Positions 8,693 to 20,280 of a stretch of 64,000 nucleotides of DNA are shown here, piece by piece. The notes under the pieces are model-generated. The model was not told where the DNA came from, did no database searches, and saw only the letters and a program-made list of their open reading frames with translations. The position numbers and the translations under genes are program-made. Source of the DNA: Nocardia sp. BMG51109 (GTDB taxonomy: Bacteria > Actinomycetota > Actinomycetes > Mycobacteriales > Mycobacteriaceae); contig NZ_JAFQ01000004.1 in NCBI RefSeq assembly GCF_000526215.1, forward strand, positions 2,232,001-2,296,000, read 5' to 3'. Each line of letters begins with the position of its first letter. Positions within the stretch are counted from its first letter, which is position 1.

Positions 8693-8777
8693 CACCGGCT
8701 CCTCTCATGCCGAGCCTCCCGACACCGAGCCTCCCGATATCGGGCCCTCCGACCACTACTCGAAAGGCAGCGACGCC

Positions 8778-9782
8778 ATGCCCACCGCCCTGTCCGTCCT
8801 CGACCTGGCGACGATCTCGCCCGGCGACACCGCCCGCGACAGCTTCGACAACAGCGTCACCCTCGCCCGCGCCGCCGAGCGCAGCGGATACCGCCGCGTC
8901 TGGTACGCCGAGCACCACAGCATGGAGCAGATCGCGTCGAGCGCCACCAGCGTGCTGATCGGATACGTTGCGGCACATACCGAGACGATCCGGCTCGGCG
9001 CCGGCGGCATCATGCTGCCCAATCACTCGCCGCTGGTGATCGCCGAACAGTTCGGCACCCTCGAAACCATGTATCCGGGCCGGATCGACCTCGGGCTGGG
9101 CCGGGCGCCCGGCAGCGATCAGAAGACGATGCTCGCGCTGCGGCGCGACCCGTCCTCGGCCGACTCCTTCCCGCAGGACGTGCTGGAGTTGCAGGGGTAC
9201 CTGGCCGGGCGGTCGAGAGTCCCCGGCGTGCAGGCGGTCCCGCGACCCGACTCCGAGGTGCCGCTCTACATTCTGGGCTCGTCGCTGTTCGGCGCCCAGC
9301 TCGCCGCGCACCTGGGACTCCCGTACGCCTTCGCGTCGCACTTCGCCCCGGACGCGCTGCATCAGGCCGTCACCGCCTACCGCGACACCTTCCAGCCGTC
9401 CCACCAGCTGCCGGAACCGTACGTGATGGCCGGGGTCAACGTGTTCGCCGCGGACGACCACGACGAGGCGGCGGACCAGAAGGCGACGGCGTACCGCAAC
9501 CGCGCACGGATGATGATCAAGCGCGGCGCGGCGGACACCGTGCTTACCGACGCCGAGATCGACGCGTTCCTGGCCTCCCCGAACGGCCGCCCACTCACCA
9601 CCATGACGAAGTACACCGCCGTCGGCACGCCCGCCGAAGTCCGTTCGTACCTGGACGATTTCGCCGACTCCATCGGGGCCGACGAGCTGATCCTCACCCA
9701 CCAGGCCACCCGGATCGCCGACCGCGTACGGTCGGTCGAACTCACCGGCGCCGCCATGGCCGCGGACGTCCCGGCCGGCTGA
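8778..9782 (+). CDS. LLM-class flavin-dependent oxidoreductase (luciferase-like monooxygenase)
   Basis: This 334-residue soluble protein is a bacterial-luciferase-fold oxidoreductase, expected to use reduced FMN or F420. Family marks include VWYAEHHSM (about residues 40-48), [20 protein letters not shown] and the flavin-binding [16 protein letters not shown]. The pattern best matches the MsnO8-like subgroup. The ATG at 8778 has an upstream purine-rich GAAAGGCAG site; the frame is open further upstream but contains proline-rich repeats that look non-coding. The upstream ArsR gene and operator suggest inducible expression, perhaps for handling a xenobiotic; the substrate is unknown. Confidence 0.9.
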   Translation: MPTALSVLDLATISPGDTARDSFDNSVTLARAAERSGYRRVWYAEHHSMEQIASSATSVLIGYVAAHTETIRLGAGGIMLPNHSPLVIAEQFGTLETMYPGRIDLGLGRAPGSDQKTMLALRRDPSSADSFPQDVLELQGYLAGRSRVPGVQAVPRPDSEVPLYILGSSLFGAQLAAHLGLPYAFASHFAPDALHQAVTAYRDTFQPSHQLPEPYVMAGVNVFAADDHDEAADQKATAYRNRARMMIKRGAADTVLTDAEIDAFLASPNGRPLTTMTKYTAVGTPAEVRSYLDDFADSIGADELILTHQATRIADRVRSVELTGAAMAADVPAG

Positions 9783-9860
9783 GCTTTCCGGAATTCGATC
9801 CGACACCGCCGAAATCGTTGATTATCCGAAATCAAGACACGTCCCGCTACGATTGCGCGC

Positions 9861-10472
9861 ATGCCATTTCGTCTCGCTAAATTCGTTCTGTCATGCGCGG
9901 CATCGGCTGCAACTATCGGAACCACGGTGATGTGCGCCGCGCCCGTATCGGCGGAGGTGGTGCCGATGGCACCGCACGAGAAGACCTTCACCTCACCGGA
10001 CGGACCGACATTCGTTCTCGGTCATCAGGACGAGCTGATCGACAAGGTACCGCCGCTGAACGCATCCGGCGCGGTCCGTGAAGTATTCATCTCCGAATCC
10101 GCGTATACCCGCTCTGACAGCGCCAGCGGGGGAACGCTGATGGTCGGTTACCACGTCGGGTGTGCCGTCGAACTGTCCGGCGCCAGCGTGGGAGAATCGC
10201 CCACCGCATACATCAATCCGTCGCAATTTGGCCAGACCGATCTCGGACCGACCGTTTCGGTGAACGTAGCGCCGGGCAGCGTGAAGGACGTACCACTAAT
10301 CAAAAAGGATGCAGTAAAGGGAGTCCCGGCCCGCGTCAACCTCCGCGACGTCCACCTGGTGATCAACGGATGCATCGGCCCCGCGGTCGTCCGCCAGTAC
10401 GCGGTCATGCAGCTGCACACCGACGAACTCGACGACATGGGCGTCGTTTATGGCGATCCATTGTGGATCTGA
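9861..10472 (+). CDS. MspA-family outer-membrane (mycomembrane) porin
   Basis: This 203-residue secreted protein has a signal peptide of about 31 residues ending CAAPVSAEV. The mature part shows the MspA layout: DGPTFVLGHQDELIDKVPPL, then GGTLMVGYHVGCAVELSG, a loop region with SVNVAPGSVKDVPL, and a closing two-cysteine segment (INGCIGPAVVRQYAVMQLHT). Members form octameric channels in the mycolic-acid outer membrane. The gene stands alone, so it is probably transcribed from its own promoter in the short AT-richer gap at 9783-9860. This is one of the features pointing to a mycolate-bearing genus. Confidence 0.9.
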   Translation: MPFRLAKFVLSCAASAATIGTTVMCAAPVSAEVVPMAPHEKTFTSPDGPTFVLGHQDELIDKVPPLNASGAVREVFISESAYTRSDSASGGTLMVGYHVGCAVELSGASVGESPTAYINPSQFGQTDLGPTVSVNVAPGSVKDVPLIKKDAVKGVPARVNLRDVHLVINGCIGPAVVRQYAVMQLHTDELDDMGVVYGDPLWI

Positions 10473-10505
10473 CCGTATCGGGGTCGGCAGATCGGCACCG
10501 TCGTT

Positions 10506-10724
10506 TCAGAACACGATGACGGCCACGGCGAGGAAGACAACGACCAGCACGACGATCACGACGATCGCACCGACGCCGGTGATCGGAAACCGTCGACGAG
10601 TGCGCGGTTCGGGTGCGGAAAGGCCGGCGGTTTGCGGTGTTTCCGGCGGTGTCGAGCCCGGCGGCACGCCGCCACCTGTCTCCAGGTCGGGCGTCCTCGC
10701 GGGGTCGGGATCCATAGCGGACAT
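10506..10724 (-). CDS. DUF6480-type small membrane protein
   Basis: This 72-residue protein has a short acidic/proline-rich N-terminus (PDPARTPDLETGGGVPPGST) and one C-terminal transmembrane segment (VGAIVVIVVLVVVFLAVAVI), ending right after it. The combination of the GGGVPPG motif and a terminal helix matches the actinobacterial DUF6480 family. The function is unknown. It lies 14 bases after a second tiny membrane protein frame on the same strand and converges with the porin gene. Confidence 0.75.
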   Translation of the reverse strand: MSAMDPDPARTPDLETGGGVPPGSTPPETPQTAGLSAPEPRTRRRFPITGVGAIVVIVVLVVVFLAVAVIVF

Positions 10725-10738
10725 GGCCCCTCCCTCCG

Positions 10739-10849
10739 TCAGGGATTACCGGTCGGTGTCGGTGGATCCGTCGGCTTACCGGACAGTTTCCGGCGTGCGA
10801 CCACCACACCGACCAGGACCGCCAAGGCGATGATTGCGACGAGTTCCAT
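10739..10849 (-). CDS. Candidate 36-residue single-helix membrane protein
   Basis: From the ATG at 10849 the frame encodes a helix MELVAIIALAVLVGVVVARR followed by a short polar tail. It lies just upstream of the DUF6480-type gene in the same direction, so they may form a two-gene unit. The frame is also open further upstream with unconvincing sequence. No family is recognised; it is listed because the composition is that of a real membrane peptide. Confidence 0.4.
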   Translation of the reverse strand: MELVAIIALAVLVGVVVARRKLSGKPTDPPTPTGNP

Positions 10850-11095
10850 GTTCGCCGCATACCCGCCGATGCGGATGCCAACCACGGCCCGGCTACCGAT
10901 CGATCCGGTGCCGACTCGACCGCCTGAACTCCGTGTATCCGCCGACAGTGTGGCCGACCTTACGTCCGTCGTCCGACTGAGATTCCGGATGTCCGGGTAC
11001 TGCGATCGTAAGCTGACAGGCGCGACCCGTCCTGTTGCAAACGGCCTGGTCGCCGATCGGCAGACGCGCACCACGCCGAGATCGAGAGGTGTTTC

Positions 11096-11239
11096 ATGCA
11101 GGAAATAAAGATCCCGCTGTACCACCCCGCCCGTCCCGAAGCCGTTGAATGGCCGGAGCCGAGCCCGTTGAAGTCCTGGTGGGAGCGGGTGATGTTCGCC
11201 CAGCGGGACGGCGGAGCCCCGGGTGACGGCGAAATATAG
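11096..11239 (+). CDS. Small unknown protein, 47 residues
   Basis: ATG at 11096 follows a GAGAGG ribosome-binding site and encodes a short protein beginning MQEIKIPLYHPARPEAVEWP, with two tryptophans in the middle (SWWERVMF). The amino-acid mix is not that of a random high-GC frame. It is convergent with the kmtR-like gene, leaving about 70 bases between them. I recognise no family; a small cytosolic protein is plausible. Confidence 0.5.
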   Translation: MQEIKIPLYHPARPEAVEWPEPSPLKSWWERVMFAQRDGGAPGDGEI

Positions 11240-11308
11240 CTCGGTGCAAGCGGACTGGAGAACACCGTCGCCGTGTACATCGGCGACGACGACCGTGAAT
11301 CGGAGGCT

Positions 11309-11704
11309 CTACTGCTGTTCGGCCCGTCGGCCTTCGGCGATCGGCCGGACATCGGCGTCGGCGCGATGGTGCTGCGGCACGCCGGGGCCGGCGTGTTCGG
11401 CATTGTGCACCGCGTCGGTGACCAGCTGGCGGATGTGTTCGTTCTCGAGCCGGTAGTAGATCGTCGTACCGGCGCGACGGGTCTGCACCAACCGCACCAT
11501 CCGCAGCTTCGCCAGATGCTGCGATACCGACGGCGCGGGCTTGCCGATGTGCTCGGCGAGTTCGTTCACCGACAGCTCCGCGTCGGCGAGCGCCCACAAC
11601 ACCTGGATACGGGTGGTGTCGGCCAGCATGCGGAACACCTCGACCACCAGACGCACCTGGTCCTCGTCGATCCGGGTTCTCGGTTTCCCGCTATCTGCGT
11701 TCAT
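11309..11704 (-). CDS. kmtR: ArsR/SmtB-family Ni/Co-sensing repressor, KmtR-like
   Basis: This 131-residue winged-helix protein is very close in sequence pattern to mycobacterial KmtR: LVVEVFRMLADTTRIQVLWA, then SVNELAEHIGKPAPSVSQHL, then RLENEHIRQLV and a C-terminal NAEHAGPGVPQHHR. The histidines and glutamate in this last part correspond to the region that binds Ni(II)/Co(II) in KmtR. It is divergent from a transporter gene with a His-rich tail, whose expression it probably represses. A TACTAT -10-like element lies only a few bases before the ATG on this strand, which suggests a leaderless mRNA. Confidence 0.85.
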   Translation of the reverse strand: MNADSGKPRTRIDEDQVRLVVEVFRMLADTTRIQVLWALADAELSVNELAEHIGKPAPSVSQHLAKLRMVRLVQTRRAGTTIYYRLENEHIRQLVTDAVHNAEHAGPGVPQHHRADADVRPIAEGRRAEQQ

Positions 11705-11778
11705 ACGTAGATAGTAAGGTAATCACCGGGCCCGGCCACAGCGAGCCAGTACGGCACGGGCAGGAGGTGGACGCGGCG

Positions 11779-13128
11779 GTGTGGGAGCTGTTCGGCCATC
11801 GCGATTATCGGCATCTGTTCACCGCACAGCTGTCGGCGCTGTTCGGTACCGGCCTGACCACCGTGGCGCTGGGGCTGCTGGCCTATGAACTGGCCGGCAC
11901 CGGGGCGGGGGCCGTCCTGGGTGCGGCGCTGACGATCAAGATGGTCACCTATGTGACGGTGGCGCCGGTGGCGGCGGGCTACGCCGGCCGGGTGCCGCGG
12001 CGATTGTTGCTGGTGACACTCGATCTGGCGCGGGCCCTCGTCGTCCTGGCCTTGCCGTTCGTGGATCAGGTGTGGCAGATCTACCTGCTGATCGCGGTGC
12101 TGCAGTCGGCCTCGGCGGCGTTCACCCCGACCTTCCAGGCGGTGCTGCCCGACATCCTGCCCGCCGAGGGCGACTACACCCGGGCGTTGTCGGCCGCACA
12201 ACTGGCCTCGACGATGGAGACCCTGCTCAGCCCGATGCTCGCGGCAATGCTGTTGAGCGTGATCAGCTTTCACTGGTTGTTCACCGGTACAGCGATCGGC
12301 TTCGTCGCCTCCGCGGCCCTGGTGGTCACCACCCGCATCCCCGACGCCATCCGCAGTCCGCTGACCGGGGTGTGCGACCGGACGGCGGCCGGCATGCGGA
12401 TCTTCGCCGCCACGCCCCGGCTACGCGGGCTGATGGGCCTGAATCTGGTTGTGGCCGCGGTCGGTTCGGTGGTCATGGTCAACACCGTCAACTTCGTCCG
12501 CGATGCCCTCGGCGGCTCGCAGGCGGAGGTGGCTGTCGTGTTGGCCGCCAACGGGTTCGGCACCATGGCCGCCGCCCTGGCACTGCCCCGGATCCTCGAC
12601 CGGACCGGAGAACGGCCGATCATGACGCTCGGCGCGACCGTATCGGGCACGGGCCTGATATCCGCGATCGCCCTGTCGTCGGCCGGGGACAGCGGGTGGC
12701 GATGGCCGATCGCGCTGACGGTCTGGGCGGTGATCGGCGCCGGCGCCGGATTGATCCTGACTCCCGCGGGGCGTGTGCTGCGGCGATCGTCGCGCCCTCC
12801 GGACCGTCCCGCGCTCTTCGCCGCCCAGTTCTCGCTGTCGCACCTGTGCTGGCTCATCGCCTACCCGATCGCCGGATGGCTCGCCACCACAACGAATTTC
12901 ACCACCGCCTGGCTGGTGCTGGCGGCCCTGGCCGCGATCGGCGCCGCCACCGCCGCCCGCTGCTGGCCCCGCCCCGACCCCGATGCCCTCGAACACACCC
13001 ACCACGGCGACGAGATCGACCCGGCCCACGTCCACGACGCCCACCCCGTCGGAGCCGGCCGCTACCGCCACACCCATATGTTCGTCATCGACGACAACCA
13101 CCGCCGCTGGCCGATCACCGTGAGCTGA
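11779..13128 (+). CDS. MFS transporter with histidine-rich C-terminus, probable Ni/Co exporter
   Basis: This protein of about 449 residues has the twelve-helix pattern of major-facilitator permeases, starting WELFGHRDYRHLFTAQLSAL. Its C-terminal tail is full of histidines (DALEHTHHGDEIDPAHVHDA, then RYRHTHM), a composition typical of metal-binding tails. I place the start at GTG 11779 because GGCAGGAGG ends 11 bases upstream; a GTG at 11767 overlaps that site. It is transcribed away from the KmtR-like repressor across a gap of about 70 bases, which should hold both promoters and the operator. The metal assignment rests on the tail and the regulator. Confidence 0.85.
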   Translation: MWELFGHRDYRHLFTAQLSALFGTGLTTVALGLLAYELAGTGAGAVLGAALTIKMVTYVTVAPVAAGYAGRVPRRLLLVTLDLARALVVLALPFVDQVWQIYLLIAVLQSASAAFTPTFQAVLPDILPAEGDYTRALSAAQLASTMETLLSPMLAAMLLSVISFHWLFTGTAIGFVASAALVVTTRIPDAIRSPLTGVCDRTAAGMRIFAATPRLRGLMGLNLVVAAVGSVVMVNTVNFVRDALGGSQAEVAVVLAANGFGTMAAALALPRILDRTGERPIMTLGATVSGTGLISAIALSSAGDSGWRWPIALTVWAVIGAGAGLILTPAGRVLRRSSRPPDRPALFAAQFSLSHLCWLIAYPIAGWLATTTNFTTAWLVLAALAAIGAATAARCWPRPDPDALEHTHHGDEIDPAHVHDAHPVGAGRYRHTHMFVIDDNHRRWPITVS

Positions 13129-13215
13129 TCGCCGGGCCGAGCACGGAATCCGGAGTGATGCTGCCTTCTCGCTGCCTACATCGGCGAAATCGACCGGGAA
13201 GCTCCCGGAATGACG

Positions 13216-13249
13216 ACAGCCCCTGACCGAAATGATCGGCCGGGGCTGT
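13216..13249. terminator. Hairpin terminator between MFS gene and tRNA-Ile
   Basis: An inverted repeat with arms ACAGCCCC and GGGGCTGT and further pairing inside (GACCGA...TCGGCC) lies between the transporter and the convergent tRNA. It could act on both strands, although no long T-run follows. Confidence 0.6.
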
Positions 13250-13259
13250 TCGTATGGTG

Positions 13260-13333
13260 TGGGTCTAGGAGGACTTGAACCTCCGACCTCTTCGTTATCA
13301 GCGAAGCGCTCTAACCGCCTGAGCTATAGACCC
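13260..13333 (-). tRNA. tRNA-Ile (anticodon GAT)
   Basis: On the minus strand a complete cloverleaf is visible: acceptor arms GGGTCTA and TAGACCC, D-arm around AGCTCAGGCGGTTAGAGC, anticodon loop CTGATAA with GAT, and T-arm GGAGGTTCAAGTCCTCC. The discriminator base is A and CCA is not encoded. As in mycobacteria, it follows gyrA and the DUF3566 gene; a neighbouring tRNA-Ala was not seen. Confidence 0.97.
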
Positions 13334-13440
13334 ATATGACTCTCGGACCGTGATCCCCGAGCCGAGTGCAGAGATTACCGGACTCGACCGGCTACAACCA
13401 AAACCGCTGGTGGCAAGGCTGTAGCCGGTCGATCGAGCTA

Positions 13441-14369
13441 CTAGTCCGGGTCGGCCAGGGTGACCTGGACGCCGCCCACCAGGTCGGTGCACTGGTTGTA
13501 GATGAATACACCGACGGTCGACAGCGCGGTCAGGAGAACGACGTTGATCAGGCCGATCACCGCCGCGTACCCGAATACCGAGCCGGCGTCGATCAAGGAC
13601 GACGACGAGCTGCTGCCGTTGGACATGATGTCGGTGAAGCTGCTGTTCAGCCGGTCCCACACACCCATGCCGGACAGCACGATGTACAGGAAGCCGACCG
13701 CCAGCATCCACACGAAGAACATCGACACGCTGATCACCAGCGAGACCTTGAGCGTCGACCACGGGTCGACGTGGCGCACCTGCACGGTCGCGCGCAACGG
13801 CGCACCGCCCGCGGCCGCGGCCACGGCAGCCGGCACGGCCGGCGAGACGCCCGTGGGCGGCTGGCCGGGCGCGGGCTGTTCGGCATGCGGTAGTGGATGC
13901 CGCAGTTCGGACAGATCCGGCATGTCCTTGACCAGTTCCGGCCGGGAGATGCTGCGCGTGGGCCCGTCGATACCGACGGACTTCACCATCGCCGCCTCCT
14001 TGCGGGCCGCCTTGGCCGCCAGGTCCGCGGTGGTGCGGGCGTTGGTGACGCCACCGCCGAGACCGACCGGCGCCGAGGGCGGACGCCCCGCCACCGGCGG
14101 CTGCCCGGGACGGTTCAGATTCGACTGGGGCTCCCGCTGCGGCAGCTGCGACCATCCCTCCTCGAACCGCGCCGTCTCGTTGTCGGCCGGTCCCTGCTGG
14201 TTCGCCGTCTCACCCTGCTGTTCGGGGGCATCTCGGAGTGGCCGCCCGAACCGCTGTCACCCGACCCCGGCCGCGGAATGGGCCGCGGCGGAATCGGGGA
14301 CGGCGCGATTCGCTCGGTCACGCCGTTGGCGTGATGCCGCTCGTCGTTCGGCTGATTCGGAGTGGTCAA
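13441..14369 (-). CDS. DUF3566 transmembrane protein after gyrA, apparently frameshifted
   Basis: The C-terminal half is a clear DUF3566 domain with two membrane helices (STLKVSLVISVSMFFVWMLA and YAAVIGLINVVLLTALSTVG), like the protein encoded beside gyrA in mycobacteria. The likely true start is TTG at 14369, preceded by GAGGAA, in another frame (MTTPNQPNDERHHANG). That frame switches to the downstream one at a run of five G on the plus strand (14224-14228); one extra base there would give one continuous protein of about 309 residues, near the family's usual length. Without the shift the only start in the downstream frame is GTG at 14094, giving 217 residues. A sequencing error or a real mutation fits equally. 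Role by family: membrane protein linked to envelope growth, not proven. Confidence 0.8.
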
Positions 14370-14430
14370 TTGGGATTCCTCAGATCCTTCGTGCCGCCGC
14401 TGCCTGTAAAGAAACTACTGCTACCCGAAC

Positions 14431-16941
14431 CTACTGCTTATCGCCACCGGTGGCTTCCTCTTCGTCGGAAACCTGGTCGGGCTCATCGGCGTTACGTGCG
14501 ATAGCAAGCAAGGTATCGCCCTCGCCGAGGTTCATCAATCGCACGCCCTTGGTCTGCCGTCCGGCCTTGCGTACCTGATTGGACGCTGTCCGGATGACGC
14601 CACCGCTCGAGGTGATCGCGTAGATCTCGTCCTCGTCGTCGACGATGAGCGCGCCCACCAGCGTGCCACGTTTGGGGTCGTATTGGATAGTCAATACGCC
14701 TTTACCCCCGCGGCCCTGTGCCGTGTACTCCTCTATCGCGGTGCGCTTGGCGTAGCCGCCGGAGGTCGCCACGAGCAGGTAGGTGTCGTTGCGGACCACG
14801 TTCAGCGAGAGCAGCCAGTCGTCGGTATTGAACCGCATGCCCTGGACGCCGGAGGTGGCGCGGCCCATCGGGCGCAGCACCTCGTCGTCGGCGGCGAAGC
14901 GGATCGACTGGCCGTGCGCGGACACCAGCAGCAGGTCGTCGTCGCCGGAACACAGTGCGGCGCCGACCAATTCGTCGGTTCCGCGCAGGTTGACCGCGAC
15001 GATGCCGCCCGAGCGGTTGGAGTCGAAATCGGTCAGCCGCGACTTCTTCACCAGGCCGTTCTTGGTGGCCAGCACCAGATACGGCGCGTCCTCATAGGAC
15101 TTGATCTGGATGACCTGGGCGATCTTCTCCTCGGGCTGGAACGCCAGCAGGTTGGCCACGTGCTGGCCGCGCGCGGTGCGGTTGGCCTCGGGCAGCTCGT
15201 AGGCCTTGGCCCGGTAGACCCGGCCCAGGTTGGTGAAGAACAGCAGCCAATCGTGCGTCGAACTCACAAAGAAGTGCTTGACCAGGTCGTCCTGCTTGAG
15301 CCCGGCGCCCATCACGCCCTTGCCGCCGCGCTTCTGGCTGCGGTAGAGGTCGGTCCGGGTGCGCTTGGCGTAACCGGTCTGGGTGATGGTGACGACCACG
15401 TCCTCGCGTGCTATCAGGTCCTCGTCGGCGACGTCGCCGTCGGCCGCCACGATCTTGGTGCGCCGGTCGTCGCCGTGCTTGTCGACGATCTCCTTCAGCT
15501 CGTCGCGGACGATCGCGCGCTGCCGCTCCGGCTTCTCCAGGATGTCCTTCAGATCGGCGATCTCGAGTTCGATCTTCGCCAGTTCGTCGACGATCTTCTG
15601 ACGTTCCAGGGCCGACAGCCGGCGCAGCTGCATGTCCAGGATCGCCGTCGCCTGGATCTCGTCGATCTCGAGCAGGTCCATCAACCCGGTGCGCGCGGTC
15701 TCGGTATCGGCCGAGCGCCGGATCAGGGCGATGACCTCGTCGAGCGCGTCCAGCGCCTTGACCAGACCGCGCAGGATGTGGGCGCGCTCCTCGGCCTTGC
15801 GCAGGCGGTAGCGGGTGCGCCGGACGATGACGTCCAACTGATGGTGGACGTAGAGCCGGATCAGCTGATCCAGCCGCATGGTGCGCGGCACGCCGTCGAC
15901 GATGGCGAGCATGTTGGCGCCGAAACTGGTCTGCAGCTGGGTGTGCTTGTACAGATTGTTCAGCACGACCTTGGCGACGGCGTCGCGCTTGACCGTGACC
16001 ACGATCCGCAGGCCGGCGCGGTCGGAGGATTCGTCGTGGACATCCGCGATGCCCGCGATCTTGCCGTCCTTCACCTGCTCGGCGATCGAGTTGACGAAGT
16101 TGTCGGTGTTGACCTGGTACGGCAGCTCGGTGATGACGATCGTGGTGCGGCCGCGGTTGTCCTCCTCGATCTCGACCACACCGCGCATGCGGATCGAGCC
16201 GCGACCGGTCTTGTACGCATCCTGGATGCCCTGACCGCCGACGATCAGGCCGTGCGTCGGGAAGTCCGGGCCCTTGATCGCCTCCATGCAGGCGGCGAGG
16301 GTGGTCTCCTCGTCGGCGTCGTGGTTCTCCAGCGCCCAGTAGATCGCGTCGGCGACCTCGCGCAGGTTGTGCGGCGGCACATTGGTGGCCATACCGACCG
16401 CGATGCCACCTGAACCATTGATCAACAGGTTGGGGACACGGCTGGGGAGAACGACGGGCTCCTGCGAGCGGCCGTCGTAGTTCGCCACGAAATCGACGGT
16501 CTCCTCGTCGATCTCCCGCAGCATCTCCATGGCCAGCGGCGTGAGCCGGCATTCGGTGTAGCGCATGGCCGCCGGGCCGTCGTTGCCGCGCGAACCGAAG
16601 TTGCCCTGTGGATCGACCAGTGGATAACGCATCGACCACGGCTGCGCCATGCGCACCAGGGTGTCGTAGATCGGCACGTCGCCGTGCGGGTGATAGTTAC
16701 CCATGGTCTCGGCGACCGGGCGGGCCGACTTCACGTATCCGCGATCGGGCCGGTACCCGTTGTCGTGCATCGCGTACAGGATGCGGCGGTGCACCGGCTT
16801 CAGGCCGTCGCGCACCTCGGGCAGCGCACGCCCCACGATCACGCTCATCGCGTAATCGATGTAGCTGTTCTGCATCTCCTGCTGGATATCGACCGGTTCG
16901 ATCCGGTCGCCCCCCTCGGGGGGCAGTGTGGTCTCGGTCAT
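14431..16941 (-). CDS. gyrA: DNA gyrase subunit A
   Basis: This 836-residue protein is the breakage-reunion subunit that with GyrB introduces negative supercoils. The catalytic tyrosine lies in [18 protein letters not shown], and the C-terminal beta-pinwheel carries the GyrA-box (QKRGGKG). The helix that determines quinolone sensitivity reads [13 protein letters not shown], with Val89-Pro90 where the M. tuberculosis enzyme has Ala90-Ser91; Asp93 (equivalent of Asp94) is kept. The nearby loop reads [14 protein letters not shown] instead of the usual VDGQGNFGSPGND. gyrA follows gyrB after a 124-base gap and is probably co-transcribed. Both Val and Pro at these positions are known resistance changes, so reduced fluoroquinolone binding is expected. 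Confidence 0.99.
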   Translation of the reverse strand: MTETTLPPEGGDRIEPVDIQQEMQNSYIDYAMSVIVGRALPEVRDGLKPVHRRILYAMHDNGYRPDRGYVKSARPVAETMGNYHPHGDVPIYDTLVRMAQPWSMRYPLVDPQGNFGSRGNDGPAAMRYTECRLTPLAMEMLREIDEETVDFVANYDGRSQEPVVLPSRVPNLLINGSGGIAVGMATNVPPHNLREVADAIYWALENHDADEETTLAACMEAIKGPDFPTHGLIVGGQGIQDAYKTGRGSIRMRGVVEIEEDNRGRTTIVITELPYQVNTDNFVNSIAEQVKDGKIAGIADVHDESSDRAGLRIVVTVKRDAVAKVVLNNLYKHTQLQTSFGANMLAIVDGVPRTMRLDQLIRLYVHHQLDVIVRRTRYRLRKAEERAHILRGLVKALDALDEVIALIRRSADTETARTGLMDLLEIDEIQATAILDMQLRRLSALERQKIVDELAKIELEIADLKDILEKPERQRAIVRDELKEIVDKHGDDRRTKIVAADGDVADEDLIAREDVVVTITQTGYAKRTRTDLYRSQKRGGKGVMGAGLKQDDLVKHFFVSSTHDWLLFFTNLGRVYRAKAYELPEANRTARGQHVANLLAFQPEEKIAQVIQIKSYEDAPYLVLATKNGLVKKSRLTDFDSNRSGGIVAVNLRGTDELVGAALCSGDDDLLLVSAHGQSIRFAADDEVLRPMGRATSGVQGMRFNTDDWLLSLNVVRNDTYLLVATSGGYAKRTAIEEYTAQGRGGKGVLTIQYDPKRGTLVGALIVDDEDEIYAITSSGGVIRTASNQVRKAGRQTKGVRLMNLGEGDTLLAIARNADEPDQVSDEEEATGGDKQ

Positions 16942-17065
16942 CGAGTCTCCTTACCCGCGAAGGAAATCCGGATGGTGCTCTCGGATAACCCCGGGCCGGG
17001 TTGTCATCTGGGAAGTCTGCACGAGTTGGGCGGCGCCGGACGGGTCGTCCGGGCGGCACACCGGA

Positions 17066-19550
<2,485 letters not shown>

Positions 19551-20135
19551 TCAGCCGTAGGTGTCGCGCGGGCCGCGCCCTCGGATGTGCCGCTCACCCT
19601 TGCGCCAACTCGGAGCTGCCGGGCCGCTGATCTTCAGCGAGGTGACCACGCCCTGCCCCACCGCGGCGTTGATCTTCGCCAGGATCTGGGACTGCAACAT
19701 GCGCAGTTGCGTTGCCCAGGCGGTGGATTCCGCCTGGATGCTCAGTACGCCGTCGGTCAGCGACACCGGATTCGCATGTGCCGCGACATCCTCCCCGACC
19801 ACGCTCGCCCACCGGCCGAACACCATGCCCTCGGCGACCTTGCCCGACCAGCCACGGCTCTTGGCCAGGGCGCCGGCCAGGTTGGACAGTCGCTGTGGAT
19901 CGCGCTCGTCGGGGCGGGCGCCGGACCACCCGGAACGCCTGCGCAAGGCGCGCACACCGCCCTTGCGCGGGGAGGCCCGGCCCTGGCCGACGGCCTTGCC
20001 ACTGGCCCTGGCCGCGGCACGGGCCTCCTCCAGGGCACGGCGGGCCAGGTCGATGCCGCGCGGTTCGGAACCGGGTTCGGCGGGTGCGGGCTGGGCGGGA
20101 CCGGTCCCGTCGCCGTACTCGGGCTCATCCGTCAC
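19551..20135 (-). CDS. dciA: DciA-type DUF721 protein, replicative helicase partner
   Basis: This 194-residue protein belongs to the DUF721/DciA family, which loads or assists the DnaB helicase in bacteria lacking DnaC. The family core is visible at [20 protein letters not shown], then [19 protein letters not shown], and the C-terminal tail [20 protein letters not shown] is the actinobacterial version. GTG at 20135 is chosen because GAAGGAG lies six bases upstream. The position between recF and gyrB is the same as in mycobacteria. The N-terminal 80 residues are basic and probably disordered. Confidence 0.93.
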   Translation of the reverse strand: MTDEPEYGDGTGPAQPAPAEPGSEPRGIDLARRALEEARAAARASGKAVGQGRASPRKGGVRALRRRSGWSGARPDERDPQRLSNLAGALAKSRGWSGKVAEGMVFGRWASVVGEDVAAHANPVSLTDGVLSIQAESTAWATQLRMLQSQILAKINAAVGQGVVTSLKISGPAAPSWRKGERHIRGRGPRDTYG

Positions 20136-20280
20136 CGTCGCTCCTTCCACCGACAGTCGATTTCCCGCCGCGGCCGGTTCGGCACACGCCGGGCATTGCA
20201 GGACAGGCTAGCGGCTCGGCACCCGACTTCCGGCGTGCCGCAGCGGGTGTCACGTGACATAGTCGCGGCGGGGCGTTTTC

